Positions 23,998 to 32,950 of a stretch of 64,000 bases of DNA are shown here, one piece after another. The position numbers and the translations under genes are program-made. The notes under the pieces were generated by a model. It saw only the letters and a list, made by a program, of their open reading frames with translations, made no database searches and was not told the origin of the DNA. Each line of letters begins with the position of its first letter. Within the stretch, counting starts at the first letter, position 1. The DNA is from Brevibacillus dissolubilis (GTDB lineage: Bacteria > Bacillota > Bacilli > Brevibacillales > Brevibacillaceae): contig NZ_VCNA01000004.1 of the NCBI RefSeq assembly GCF_006170445.1, forward strand, positions 1 to 64,000. Reading direction: 5' to 3'.

Positions 23998-24043
23998 CGT
24001 ATCACAGCGGTGTATATGGTCATATGTGGTGATCTTCATAGGT

Positions 24044-24541
24044 CTATTTCAGATAAGACCGATGGGCATTCCGCTTCTTTTTCGCGAACACCTCCAGATA
24101 CACGACAGCATCGTCATGGAGTCTCGTCCACCGATGTCCCCACAGAACACTCTCCTTCACAGCTCTCTCCCATGTGAGCAGGCCGCGCCACCAACCGATG
24201 ACGATCCAGACACAGACAAACAAGAGAGCAGGCAGTATATAGGTAAAAAGAGCGGCGTGAACCATCATCAGTTCATACGTGGTGAACAACGCCAGCATCG
24301 ACAGAAACTGAACGGTCAGCTTCAGGCTGATCCGGCGCGAGCCATCGATCATCAACAGGGCTGCCTGTATCATCGCCACCGTCAGGCAAAAGAGCAACGC
24401 CAGCACCGAATCCTGTAGTTGAACAGGTGGAGTCTGGGCGGCATGGTGCGGGAATAAAAATGACGGGCCGAGAAACCCGACACACCGCAGAGCCAGCCAG
24501 ACATACAGCGCGGCCAGCGTCCATAACAACCACTTTTTCAT
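24044..24541 (-). CDS. Membrane protein, unknown
   Basis: A 165-residue protein with about four hydrophobic segments (near residues 4-25, 42-65, 75-98 and 100-122) and a basic C-terminal tail ending KKKRNAHRSYLK. GAGGAG seven bases before MKKWLLW sets the start. No family recognised. Confidence 0.65.
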   Translation of the reverse strand: MKKWLLWTLAALYVWLALRCVGFLGPSFLFPHHAAQTPPVQLQDSVLALLFCLTVAMIQAALLMIDGSRRISLKLTVQFLSMLALFTTYELMMVHAALFTYILPALLFVCVWIVIGWWRGLLTWERAVKESVLWGHRWTRLHDDAVVYLEVFAKKKRNAHRSYLK

Positions 24542-24674
24542 GGGCACACTCCTCTTTTCCGTGTTCCATCTTGATCCAAGTCATCTTGTATCCACATGAT
24601 ATCATATGTAGGCTCATCAGCAAAAACGATGACTTTCGATCAAACCATTCGGAATTATCGATCATAATAGACAG

Positions 24675-24711
24675 CAAAAAAAGACTCGGCCGCTCTTGGG
24701 AGCCCGAGTCT
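24675..24711 (-). terminator. Terminator of the DUF1499 gene
   Basis: AGACTCGG/CCGAGTCT stem followed by seven T on the minus strand. Confidence 0.88.
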
Positions 24712-24727
24712 TATGGGATGTCATCGG

Positions 24728-25111
24728 TTATACGTCCGGCTTTACTTCACGGTGCAAAGCCTCGAAAAAACGCAGGATATTGCGGTAGCTCGATCCCAGA
24801 TCACCCAGACGTCCACGCTGGGAGGCGACCACGTCAATCGCGGACTGCATCGGGGAGAGGCGGAAAATCGTAATCACCATATCCTGCTTGCCGAGAGCAC
24901 CACTCTTCTCCAGCATCAGCTCACCGCGCGGGGCGTCGACATGGACGATGTTCCAGTCGCTCATCTGTGACTCGATGACACGCCGGACGGCCTCCAGCAA
25001 GGGATCGCTGCCGATTTTATAATAGCGGGTTTTGAGCGCGGGATCTTTGGGGTGTTCGCTCGTCTCTTCGTGATTACGGACCAAGCCTAAAATCGTACGG
25101 GTCAGGGACAT
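24728..25111 (-). CDS. DUF1499-like protein
   Basis: A 127-residue protein whose C-terminal half (DVVASQRGRLGDLGSSYRNILRF) follows the DUF1499 pattern of a polar beta strand, an SR-x-G segment and a closing helix. Function unknown in the family. GAGGAG nine bases before MSLTRTIL sets the start; the 38 codons upstream are probably not translated. Confidence 0.65.
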   Translation of the reverse strand: MSLTRTILGLVRNHEETSEHPKDPALKTRYYKIGSDPLLEAVRRVIESQMSDWNIVHVDAPRGELMLEKSGALGKQDMVITIFRLSPMQSAIDVVASQRGRLGDLGSSYRNILRFFEALHREVKPDV

Positions 25112-25234
25112 AAGCCAATACTCCTCTTTATCATCTTTTCTATCATGATACAACGAAGAGGGGCTTGCTTCCAGCTTTTGCTTGCAGTCTGAGTCCGGTT
25201 GTGGCTTGGGGCATCCCCCTCGCAATCAAGACTG

Positions 25235-27331
25235 CTACTCCATCTGAATCCCGTACCCAGTCGTATTCTCCAGCACTTCCAGAGTGAACACGTCCGGCTT
25301 CTGTGCTTCACGCAAGACGTGGACAGACAAGCAGCCCTCACCCACCTGCAGGTTCCTAGCCGTCAGCTCGTTCATCCCATCAGGCAGGACCGGATGGAAG
25401 CGGATCGTCCTAGACACCGCATCAGGCGTAATCCCGAGCATCACCTGCAAAAAGACAAGCGGTGTCCCCGCTGCCCAAGCCTGCGGCGAGCAAGCCACCG
25501 GATACGCCACAGGAGCACCCAGACTGTCGTCATACCCGCAGAACAATTCCGGCAGTCGGTAGTATTCAAAGCCGCGTGCCGCCTGCAACAGACCAGAGAT
25601 CACGGTCCCTGCCTCATCACCAAAGCCCAGCTTAGCCAGTCCCAACATACACAGGGAGTTGTCGTGCGGCCAGACGCTTCCGTCGTGATAGCTCATCGGA
25701 TTGTAGCCAGACGATTCTGTGCTCATCGTGCGAATGCCGTAGCCGCTGAACAGGTCAGGAGCAACCAGACGCTTCGCTACCTTGGCGGCACGCTCATCGG
25801 ACATGATACCTGACATCAGGGCGTGACCGGGGTTGGATGTGACGGAGCGCACCTGTTTTTTCTCATGATCCAGTGCGATCGCGTAGAACTCTTCGTCCTC
25901 CATCCAGAAGTCGGCTTCAAAGCGCTGGCGAAGCGCCTCAGCCTCCTGCTCAAGACGGTCTGCCAACTCAATTCGTCCGAGCTGGCGCAGGATCGGCACC
26001 AGCTGGAGTTTGGCCTGGTACACATAGCCTTGGACCTCGACGAGCGCAATTGGGGAGATGGCATAATCACCGTTCTCATGCACAACCGAGTCATCCGAGT
26101 CCTTCCAGCCTTGGTTGGCGATCCCCTTGGCTGATTCCCGATGATACTCGACGAACTCATCTCCATCCCGATCGCCCCACTGCTTGATCCAGTCCAACGC
26201 CCGCTCCACATGCGGCAAAAGCTGCCCGACCAGCGCCAGATCCCCACTCCAATGGTAATACTCGATCAGCAGGATCAAAAACAGCGGTGTCGCATCAATC
26301 GTTCCATAATAAGGGGTGAACGGAACCTGATTGCTGCCCGCCAGCTCCCCAAACCGGATCTCGTGCATGATCTTGCCGGGCTGCTCATCCCGCCACTCAT
26401 CCTGCTTGGTGCCTTGATACTGTGCCATGGTCAAAAGCGTCCCGCGTGCCACCTCTCTATTGGAAGAGAGCATCTGCAGTGCCGCGATCAGACTGTCCCG
26501 CCCAAACGGCACCGCATACCACGGCAGCCCAGCCACCGGAAAGCGGCCATAGCCCAGATCTGTCAAAAGCACGCGTAAGTCCTGCACCCCACGCTGATAC
26601 AGCTTGTCAAACAGCGGCATGTCGCTCTCCACCTGTGCAGACTGTCCCAGCCACTCTTCGTAGGAAGCCTCTAATGCCTGTACCGCTGTCTCCATCGGGT
26701 ACTGAACAGGTCCCCTGTCATCTACATAAGGAGCGATAAAAAATCGAATCGCCTGGGACTCTTTTGGCGCAAGCGTAAAGGAGAAGCGCACCGTTCCCCC
26801 CTCCTCGATCCCACTGTGCGGCACATCCCATGTGATGCGAGTCTCACGCTTGACCCCGTCTGCCCCTATGTAGCCAAAAATCAGCCGGTTTCCTTCCTCA
26901 TCTGCAACCGTTGCCGTCTTCTCACCTGTTCTCCCCTTCATGAAGCCACGCACGATGAACATGTCCAAAAAATCGGCATCGAACCGGACAGAGAGCTCAA
27001 GTGTAACCGCTTTCGGATAAAAGTTCGTCAAGGTGATCGTCTCATACAATCCACCCTCGTAGATCAGCCGTTGACGCTTGATCTCCACCGACTCCCGCCA
27101 CAGACGCCCCTCAATCGGCGGGTTGGTCAGACGAATCGTCGCCAAATCATTCTCTTCTGCTGAAGAGGACAACAAAACCGGCTTCACGTCATGGATCAAC
27201 AGCTCGAAGCGGCTTAAAAAACGGGTATCCTTGCTGTACAAGCCCAAGCCGTATTCATCTGCAGCCGGGATATCCCCCTGTTTGTCCGTCAATAAAAACA
27301 GATCATCCTCTTTGATTACGCGATAATCCAC
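25235..27331 (-). CDS. Amylo-alpha-1,6-glucosidase / glycogen-debranching family protein
   Basis: About 698 residues, cytoplasmic. Residues 1-200 form the N-terminal beta-domain of bacterial debranching-type enzymes (DYRVIKEDDLFLLTD, GLYSKDTRFLSRFE). Residues 250-650 form an (alpha/alpha)6 barrel with AGLPWYAVPFGRDSL, a WKDSDDSV segment and SYHDGSVWPHDNSL, where the acid residues sit. It probably trims alpha-1,6 or other glucosidic side chains of oligosaccharides. The start is GTG, with GAGGTGGGG before it; the family normally begins at this residue. A palindrome shared with the adjacent LacI gene lies 60 bases upstream. Confidence 0.85.
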   Translation of the reverse strand: MDYRVIKEDDLFLLTDKQGDIPAADEYGLGLYSKDTRFLSRFELLIHDVKPVLLSSSAEENDLATIRLTNPPIEGRLWRESVEIKRQRLIYEGGLYETITLTNFYPKAVTLELSVRFDADFLDMFIVRGFMKGRTGEKTATVADEEGNRLIFGYIGADGVKRETRITWDVPHSGIEEGGTVRFSFTLAPKESQAIRFFIAPYVDDRGPVQYPMETAVQALEASYEEWLGQSAQVESDMPLFDKLYQRGVQDLRVLLTDLGYGRFPVAGLPWYAVPFGRDSLIAALQMLSSNREVARGTLLTMAQYQGTKQDEWRDEQPGKIMHEIRFGELAGSNQVPFTPYYGTIDATPLFLILLIEYYHWSGDLALVGQLLPHVERALDWIKQWGDRDGDEFVEYHRESAKGIANQGWKDSDDSVVHENGDYAISPIALVEVQGYVYQAKLQLVPILRQLGRIELADRLEQEAEALRQRFEADFWMEDEEFYAIALDHEKKQVRSVTSNPGHALMSGIMSDERAAKVAKRLVAPDLFSGYGIRTMSTESSGYNPMSYHDGSVWPHDNSLCMLGLAKLGFGDEAGTVISGLLQAARGFEYYRLPELFCGYDDSLGAPVAYPVACSPQAWAAGTPLVFLQVMLGITPDAVSRTIRFHPVLPDGMNELTARNLQVGEGCLSVHVLREAQKPDVFTLEVLENTTGYGIQME

Positions 27332-27393
27332 GTATGCCCCACCTCTCTCATTATCCAACAGTGTCTGTCTATGAATCTTACCCATATGTTTGT

Positions 27394-27407
27394 CCAAAAC
27401 GTTTTTG
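27394..27407. promoter_or_regulatory. Probable LacI-family operator (debranching enzyme)
   Basis: CCAAAACGTTTTTG, with core AAAACGTTTT, differs in two end positions from the perfect palindrome before the LacI gene. It lies between the LacI stop and the debranching gene start. Confidence 0.65.
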
Positions 27408-27433
27408 AAGAACAGCAAAAAGAAGCGCCAGCC

Positions 27434-28450
27434 CTATAGGCCGGGCGGTTTGACGCTTTCTCTGATCTGGAGATAGGTGTCTAGGATGACATGCTTGTTG
27501 CGCGCCCTCTCCTCAAGCATATCGATGAGAAGCTGTGCAGACTGGTAGCCCATCTCGTATTTATCCTGGTGTACAGTGGTCAGCTTAGGAGAGGTGTATT
27601 CGGAGACAAAGATGTTGTCATATCCGATGATGGAGATATCCTCCGGCACTTTTTTGCCTACCTGCTCCATTGCTTTCATCGCACCGATCGCCATAATGTC
27701 ACTGGAACAAAAGATCGCGGTCAGCTGCGGATTTTTCACCAACAGACGGTATGCGGCGGCCAGTCCGCCTTCCTCGGTGAAGTCCCCGTCTTCCACCATG
27801 TCGGCCCGGTACGGGATGTCTGATGACTCCAATGCCTTTTTGTACCCATCCAGACGCTTCACACTGACGTCGGCATGCAGGTATCCGTTGATCATCCCGA
27901 TCTGACGGTGCCCCTGGTCAATCAGATACTGGACGGCTTTGCGTGCACCCTCGGTATTATCGGTGGAGACATACCCGACATTGGTGCCCATCATCGTAAT
28001 GTCGATCAGGACGCATGGGATGTTGCCTGTGACGACTTCTTCGAGATACGGGTCATTGAGCTTGATCCCCATGATGATCGCACCGTCCACGCCACGTTCG
28101 CGGCAGAGGTCAGAGTAGCTCTTCGCCATGTGTTTTTTCGGGTTGGTACTAAACAGCACCAGATCATAGCCCAGCTCACCGGCACGGTCATTGATTCCGC
28201 ACAGCACCTCAAAAACGAAGGCATCCTTGGCACCGCTGCGGCTGATTTCCGAGACGATAATCCCGATGGTACGCGTCTTTTTGACAACAAGACTGCGTGC
28301 TGCAATGTTGGGGCGGTAGCATAATTCTTCAGCGGCTTGTAACACTTTCCGTTTGGTAGCCTCGCTCACATCGCTGTAGCCGTTTAATGCACGTGAGACA
28401 GTCGTGATCGAGACACCTAGTTTTTTAGCGATATCCTTGATCGTTGTCAC
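27434..28450 (-). CDS. LacI-family transcriptional regulator
   Basis: A 338-residue repressor. The N-terminal LacI helix-turn-helix (TTIKDIAKKLGVSITTVSRALNG) is followed by the hinge (YRPNIAARSL) and a periplasmic-binding-like sugar domain. The start is GTG with GGAGGG before it; homologues begin at this point. It is transcribed towards the debranching enzyme gene, and both have a CCAAAACGTTTT palindrome upstream. It most likely represses that gene and itself until a maltooligosaccharide-like inducer is present. Confidence 0.92.
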   Translation of the reverse strand: MTTIKDIAKKLGVSITTVSRALNGYSDVSEATKRKVLQAAEELCYRPNIAARSLVVKKTRTIGIIVSEISRSGAKDAFVFEVLCGINDRAGELGYDLVLFSTNPKKHMAKSYSDLCRERGVDGAIIMGIKLNDPYLEEVVTGNIPCVLIDITMMGTNVGYVSTDNTEGARKAVQYLIDQGHRQIGMINGYLHADVSVKRLDGYKKALESSDIPYRADMVEDGDFTEEGGLAAAYRLLVKNPQLTAIFCSSDIMAIGAMKAMEQVGKKVPEDISIIGYDNIFVSEYTSPKLTTVHQDKYEMGYQSAQLLIDMLEERARNKHVILDTYLQIRESVKPPGL

Positions 28451-28458
28451 GTGACCCT

Positions 28459-28472
28459 CCAAAACGTTTTGG
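28459..28472. promoter_or_regulatory. Probable LacI-family operator (autoregulation)
   Basis: The perfect 14-base palindrome CCAAAACGTTTTGG with central CG, eight bases before the LacI GTG start. This is the standard shape of a LacI/GalR site. Confidence 0.7.
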
Positions 28473-28635
28473 GTAGTAGTTTGTTGCAGAATTAATACAA
28501 TCTTTTTTCTATACAATACATTTTCTTACCTTAGATATCAATAGCAGCAACTGACTTTCAAAAATTTAACTCGTTTCTCTCTATACAGATCTGGGAATCA
28601 ACCTACAAGCATTTATGAATATGGGAGGATGAACA

Positions 28636-28710
28636 ATGAGAGCGCTATCATCCAAGCAGTCGATCAGTTTGCAGTGGGGAGCGAAGTACCTTCAAGCTGT
28701 AAACGGATAA
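28636..28710 (+). CDS. 24-codon small peptide gene, unknown
   Basis: The open frame begins MRALSSKQSISL and ends KYLQAVNG. GGGAGGATGAACA stands before the ATG and a strong terminator starts right after the stop, which makes a complete mini-transcription unit. No family recognised. Possible roles include a signalling peptide or a spore peptide; chance cannot be excluded at this length. Confidence 0.5.
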   Translation: MRALSSKQSISLQWGAKYLQAVNG

Positions 28711-28760
28711 AAAACAGGCTTTTCCGTCCGTGTGATGTGGTCGGTGAAAGCCTGTTTTTT
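28711..28760 (+). terminator. Terminator of the 24-codon gene
   Basis: AACAGGCTTT/AAAGCCTGTT stem followed by six T. Confidence 0.88.
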
Positions 28761-28791
28761 CGTTGTTTATCATTAGCTTGATCACGGTAGA

Positions 28792-30846
28792 CTAATCCAG
28801 CACGGTTCCGTCCAAGATCCCCTCTTCGCGCAGGTACTCCCGCAGATGTGCGAAGCGCTTGTCCTGCCAGAACTCATCTGTGGCAACCAGTTGGGCCGCT
28901 TCCTGACGGGCCACTTCCAGCGCCTTGTAGTCACTCACCAGGTCGGCTACCTTGAACTCAGGCAGACCGCTCTGCTTGGTACCAAAAAAGTCACCCGACC
29001 CGCGCAATTCGAGGTCACGCTGGGACAGCTCAAAGCCGTCGTTGGTCTCGCACATGACACGCATCCGCTCTTTGCCCACCTCTGATTTGGGATCGGCAAT
29101 CAGCACGCAGTAGGACTGCTCGGCACCGCGCCCGACGCGTCCGCGCAGCTGGTGAAGCTGGGCCAGACCGAAGCGTTCCGCGTCGTAGATGACCATGTAG
29201 GTCGCATTCGGGACGTTCACCCCTACCTCGACGACCGTCGTAGAGACGAGGATGTTGGTCTCGCCACTGGCAAAGCTCTGCATGACCGCATCCTTTTCCT
29301 TGGCAGGCAGGCGTCCGTGCATCAAGCCGACGTTGTAATCCCGGAAGTATTGAGATAATTGAAAATGCACATCAATGGCGTTCTGCACATCCAGCTTGTC
29401 CGATTCCTCGATCAGTGGGCAGATGACATACGCCTGCCGTCCGTTGATGAGCTCCTGACGCATCCGCTCCAATACCTGATGGAACTGATCATGCTTGGCC
29501 CATGTCGTCTCAATCGGCTTGCGCCCGGCTGGCATCTCGTCAATGACCGAAACATCCATATCACCAAAAGCCGTGATAGCAAGCGTCCGTGGAATCGGTG
29601 TAGCGGTCATGAACAGTACGTCAGGAGACAAGCCCTTATTGCGCAGGACACGCCGCTGTTCGACGCCGAAGCGGTGCTGCTCGTCGGTGATGACCAGCCT
29701 GAGATTTTTGAAAAAGACGTCCTCTTGGATCAGCGCATGTGTCCCTACCACGACATCTAAAAGTCCCATCTGAAGGGCGCCGATCACTTCCCGCCGTTTT
29801 TTCGCGGTGAGCGAGCCGGAGAGCAGGGCGATCTGGATCCCCAGCGGTTCCAGCAGTCCTTTGAGCGAGTGGACATGCTGCTCCGCGAGGATTTCGGTCG
29901 GTACCATCAGTGCTCCTTGGTAGCCTGCTTTGATCGTGGCATACAGCGCGATCGCGGCCACAACCGTCTTACCAGAACCGACGTCCCCTTGAAGCAGGCG
30001 GTTCATCCCGTATGGGGCTTGCATATCATCGAGGATTTCCTTGACGACCCGCTTCTGTGCTCCTGTCAATGGGAACGGCAGACCGCGGACGAATTCACGC
30101 ACCTGCTCCATCGGAATCTCTTGAGCCATGCCTTGGTTCTGCTGGCGGTTGATCCGGCGGAATGCCTGCATCTTGAGCTGGAACATGAACAGCTCTTCAA
30201 ACATGATCCGGCGACGGGCCAGACGCCCTTCGTCCGCATCCTCGGGAAAATGCATCGCGGTGATCGCTTCCTGCCGTGGCATCAGCCGGTAGCGCTCCAC
30301 CAGCTCATGTGGAAGGATTTCTTCGATATAGCGGCCATGTGACTGGATCGCCCGCTCGATGGTTTTGCGCAGGGTAGAGAGGTTGATCCCCGCCGACAGC
30401 GGATAGACTGGGTTGAGATCGCTTCGTTTCTCGGCGCGGGTAGAGCCTTTTTCCGTCATTTCGCTGACGGTGATCTGCAGCTTGGCTTTGTCCCATTTGC
30501 CTGTGACGATGATCTCTTTGCCCGGAGTCAGCTTGCTCTTAATAAAATTCTGATTAAACCAGACGGCATTGACAGACACCTTGTCAATTAAGAGACGGCA
30601 GGAGATGCGTGATTTCTTTTTCCCATAAAAACGAACAGAGGGCTCGCCGTAGATCATGCCTACGAGAGTGACCCTCTCTTGGTCTTTCACTTCTGTTAGG
30701 TCCCGGATGCGGTAATCCTCATAACGGGACGGGAAATACTCCAGCAGGTCACGCACCGTATGAATCCCGAGTGCCGCCAAATCACTGGCCCGCTCCTCCC
30801 CCACTCCATAGAGGGAGGTCACGGGCGCTTGGAGTTGGTCCATCAT
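28792..30846 (-). CDS. recG: ATP-dependent DNA helicase RecG
   Basis: A 684-residue superfamily 2 helicase that rewinds and regresses stalled replication forks and branch-migrates Holliday junctions. The N-terminal wedge/OB domain covers about residues 1-250, then Walker A GDVGSGKT, the DEQH box, and motifs VI QLRGRVGRG and the C-terminal RecG region. The start ATG overlaps the sdaAA stop (TAATG), so the two genes are translationally coupled, as in Bacillus gene order. Confidence 0.96.
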   Translation of the reverse strand: MMDQLQAPVTSLYGVGEERASDLAALGIHTVRDLLEYFPSRYEDYRIRDLTEVKDQERVTLVGMIYGEPSVRFYGKKKSRISCRLLIDKVSVNAVWFNQNFIKSKLTPGKEIIVTGKWDKAKLQITVSEMTEKGSTRAEKRSDLNPVYPLSAGINLSTLRKTIERAIQSHGRYIEEILPHELVERYRLMPRQEAITAMHFPEDADEGRLARRRIMFEELFMFQLKMQAFRRINRQQNQGMAQEIPMEQVREFVRGLPFPLTGAQKRVVKEILDDMQAPYGMNRLLQGDVGSGKTVVAAIALYATIKAGYQGALMVPTEILAEQHVHSLKGLLEPLGIQIALLSGSLTAKKRREVIGALQMGLLDVVVGTHALIQEDVFFKNLRLVITDEQHRFGVEQRRVLRNKGLSPDVLFMTATPIPRTLAITAFGDMDVSVIDEMPAGRKPIETTWAKHDQFHQVLERMRQELINGRQAYVICPLIEESDKLDVQNAIDVHFQLSQYFRDYNVGLMHGRLPAKEKDAVMQSFASGETNILVSTTVVEVGVNVPNATYMVIYDAERFGLAQLHQLRGRVGRGAEQSYCVLIADPKSEVGKERMRVMCETNDGFELSQRDLELRGSGDFFGTKQSGLPEFKVADLVSDYKALEVARQEAAQLVATDEFWQDKRFAHLREYLREEGILDGTVLD

Positions 30847-31733
30847 TATTTCTTCTCCATCGGTACACCGAAGATTTTCGCTTCGATGGCACGTCCTGTC
30901 GGGGTCGCAGCCAGCCCGCCCATTGCCGTCTCTTTGAGGGTGGTTGGCATATCGCATCCGATACGGTACATCGCCAAAATCACTTCGTCTGTAGGCACGA
31001 TGCTCTTGATGCCCGCCAGTGCCATATCGGCCGCTGTGGTGGCAATCGCAGCCCCCATCGCATTGCGCTTCACGCAAGGCACTTCGACGAGACCGGCAAT
31101 CGGGTCACAGACGAGGCCGAGCATGTTTTTGAGGGCAATCGCCACAGCCTGTGCCGACTCCTCTGGTGTGCCTCCTGCCATCTCGACAATCGCGGCCGCT
31201 GCCATTGCGGTAGCAGAACCTACCTCAGCCTGGCAACCGCCTGCCGCACCAGAGATGAACGCGTTGTTGGCGATACAGAAGCCCATCGCGCCTGCAGTGA
31301 ACAGGAAGTTGACCATCTCTTCACGGGTTGGGTTGAGCTTCTTGCTCATGGCAAAGAGCGTACCTGGCACGATCCCGCACGCACCTGCTGTCGGGGTAGC
31401 GACAATCGTTCCCATCGCGGCATTCACTTCGTTAACCGCGACAGACATGCTCACGGCATTAAGCAGGGTCATGCCGGAGAGCGGTTCTCTTTCTTTCATA
31501 TATGTCTGCAGCTTCTTGGCATCTCCGCCGGTCAATCCACTGTGGGAGCGGATATCTTCGGTGAGACCGCGTTCGACTGCTTTTTCCATCACGTCCAAAT
31601 TGCGATACATTTCGTTCATGATCTCTTCACGGGAACGGTTGGTGGCGTTCATCTCCGCTTCGATCATCACTTGTGAGATTTTTTTTCCTTGGGATTCAGC
31701 GAGCTCTACCAGCTCTGCAACGTTGCGAAACAT
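30846..31733 (-). CDS. sdaAA: L-serine dehydratase, alpha subunit
   Basis: A 295-residue iron-sulfur subunit. Cys residues for the 4Fe-4S cluster appear in PTAGACGIVPG, GAAGGCQAEVGS and GLVCDPIAG. With the beta subunit it deaminates L-serine to pyruvate and ammonia. It follows sdaAB by 17 bases and overlaps recG. Confidence 0.95.
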   Translation of the reverse strand: MFRNVAELVELAESQGKKISQVMIEAEMNATNRSREEIMNEMYRNLDVMEKAVERGLTEDIRSHSGLTGGDAKKLQTYMKEREPLSGMTLLNAVSMSVAVNEVNAAMGTIVATPTAGACGIVPGTLFAMSKKLNPTREEMVNFLFTAGAMGFCIANNAFISGAAGGCQAEVGSATAMAAAAIVEMAGGTPEESAQAVAIALKNMLGLVCDPIAGLVEVPCVKRNAMGAAIATTAADMALAGIKSIVPTDEVILAMYRIGCDMPTTLKETAMGGLAATPTGRAIEAKIFGVPMEKK

Positions 31734-31750
31734 GTTGAGAAAACCCTCCT

Positions 31751-32419
31751 TTACGGATTTGGAACCAGCAGCGATACGCTGACGATATGCGGCATCTGCT
31801 CGATCTCGTGCAGTACCTTATCCTCGATGGTGGAGTCCAGCTCAATCACCATCAGGGCGTGCTTGCCACGCTCCTTGCGCGATACTTCCATATGTCCGAT
31901 ATTGATCTGGTACTTGGTCAGGACGTTGGAGACACCTGCAATCATCCCGAAGCGGTCATCATGCAGCACCATCAAGGTCGGAGCGGAACCCGTCACCTTG
32001 AGCGAGTAGCCGTCGACTTCGGTAATCTCCATTTTGCCGCCGCCAATCGAGATGCCGACGACCTCTGTACTGCCTTTTTCATCGCTCAGACGAATGCGGG
32101 AGGTGTTCGGATGCTCGGTCAGCTCCTCCGCTGTCGTGAGCGAAACATCAATCCCCAGATCCTTCGCGATGGTGATCGAATCCTTCAAGCGCAGATCAGA
32201 GGTATCAAAATCTAGGATGCCCGCGACGGTTGCTACATCTGTACCGTGTCCCTTGTATGTTTTGGCAAAAGAGCCGTAGAACGTGATCTCTGCTTTCTCT
32301 GGCTGTCTTCCAAAAATACTGCGTGCCACACGCCCGATCCGTGCTGCCCCCGCTGTATGTGAGCTGGATGGGCCGACCATGACAGGGCCGATGATGTCAA
32401 ATACACTTTTATATTTCAT
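31751..32419 (-). CDS. sdaAB: L-serine dehydratase, beta subunit
   Basis: A 222-residue subunit. The N-terminal serine-dehydratase domain has GPVMVGPSSSHTAGAARIG, and an ACT domain at about residues 150-222 (LMVLHDDRFGMIAGVSNVL) probably senses serine. AAGGGTGA is upstream of this ATG; a GTG four codons earlier is also open. A promoter lies about 40 bases upstream, making it the first gene of sdaAB-sdaAA-recG. Confidence 0.94.
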   Translation of the reverse strand: MKYKSVFDIIGPVMVGPSSSHTAGAARIGRVARSIFGRQPEKAEITFYGSFAKTYKGHGTDVATVAGILDFDTSDLRLKDSITIAKDLGIDVSLTTAEELTEHPNTSRIRLSDEKGSTEVVGISIGGGKMEITEVDGYSLKVTGSAPTLMVLHDDRFGMIAGVSNVLTKYQINIGHMEVSRKERGKHALMVIELDSTIEDKVLHEIEQMPHIVSVSLLVPNP

Positions 32420-32454
32420 ACGTATGCTCACCCTTCTTGCTCGATAGGAGTCAC

Positions 32455-32482
32455 TGTATATTGTATCGTAGCGGGATTGTAA
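32455..32482 (-). promoter_or_regulatory. sdaAB operon promoter
   Basis: TTACAA, 16-base spacer, TATACA on the minus strand. Confidence 0.55.
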
Positions 32483-32576
32483 GCGCTATAAGAAAAAGAA
32501 GGTGGTAACAGTTGGATACAAACAACCCTGCTCTAATACAATCAGCCCAAGCCTCTAATGACTTGGACTGGACTAT

Positions 32577-32906
32577 TTACAGGGCTAGATTTCGTTCCGA
32601 CAGATCGTTTTTAATAAAGGGCTGAATGTTCCCTTCAGCCACCTGATCCAGGTGCCACCACCATTCCTCCAATGGTCTGTTACTGGTAAATTCGTATACC
32701 TCTGTTAAGTGTTGAGCCATTTTTTTTGCATTAGCGAGTAAGATCAGGTCATATTTTTGGAGCAGCTGTTTCTCCTCATGAGACAAAGCAGCTACATTCC
32801 TCTGGAGTCTGCTTCTGATGTGAAGCATATCTAACGCCTCAAACGGACTGGTCTCGAAATCATCAACAGACATACCATAGTCGTGAATGGCTTGACTAAA
32901 GCTCAT
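32577..32906 (-). CDS. Hypothetical protein, 109 residues
   Basis: Soluble, mostly helical protein starting MSFSQAIHDYGMSVDDF with the aromatic segment LEEWWWHLDQ near residue 80. AAGGAGG lies nine bases before the ATG. It lies in the insertion between sdaAB and the fatty-acid kinase genes, behind the DUF2971 gene. No family recognised. Confidence 0.7.
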   Translation of the reverse strand: MSFSQAIHDYGMSVDDFETSPFEALDMLHIRSRLQRNVAALSHEEKQLLQKYDLILLANAKKMAQHLTEVYEFTSNRPLEEWWWHLDQVAEGNIQPFIKNDLSERNLAL

Positions 32907-32950
32907 GGTTCCGTACCTCCTTGATGGTACTACGATAAATTCTAAGCCAA

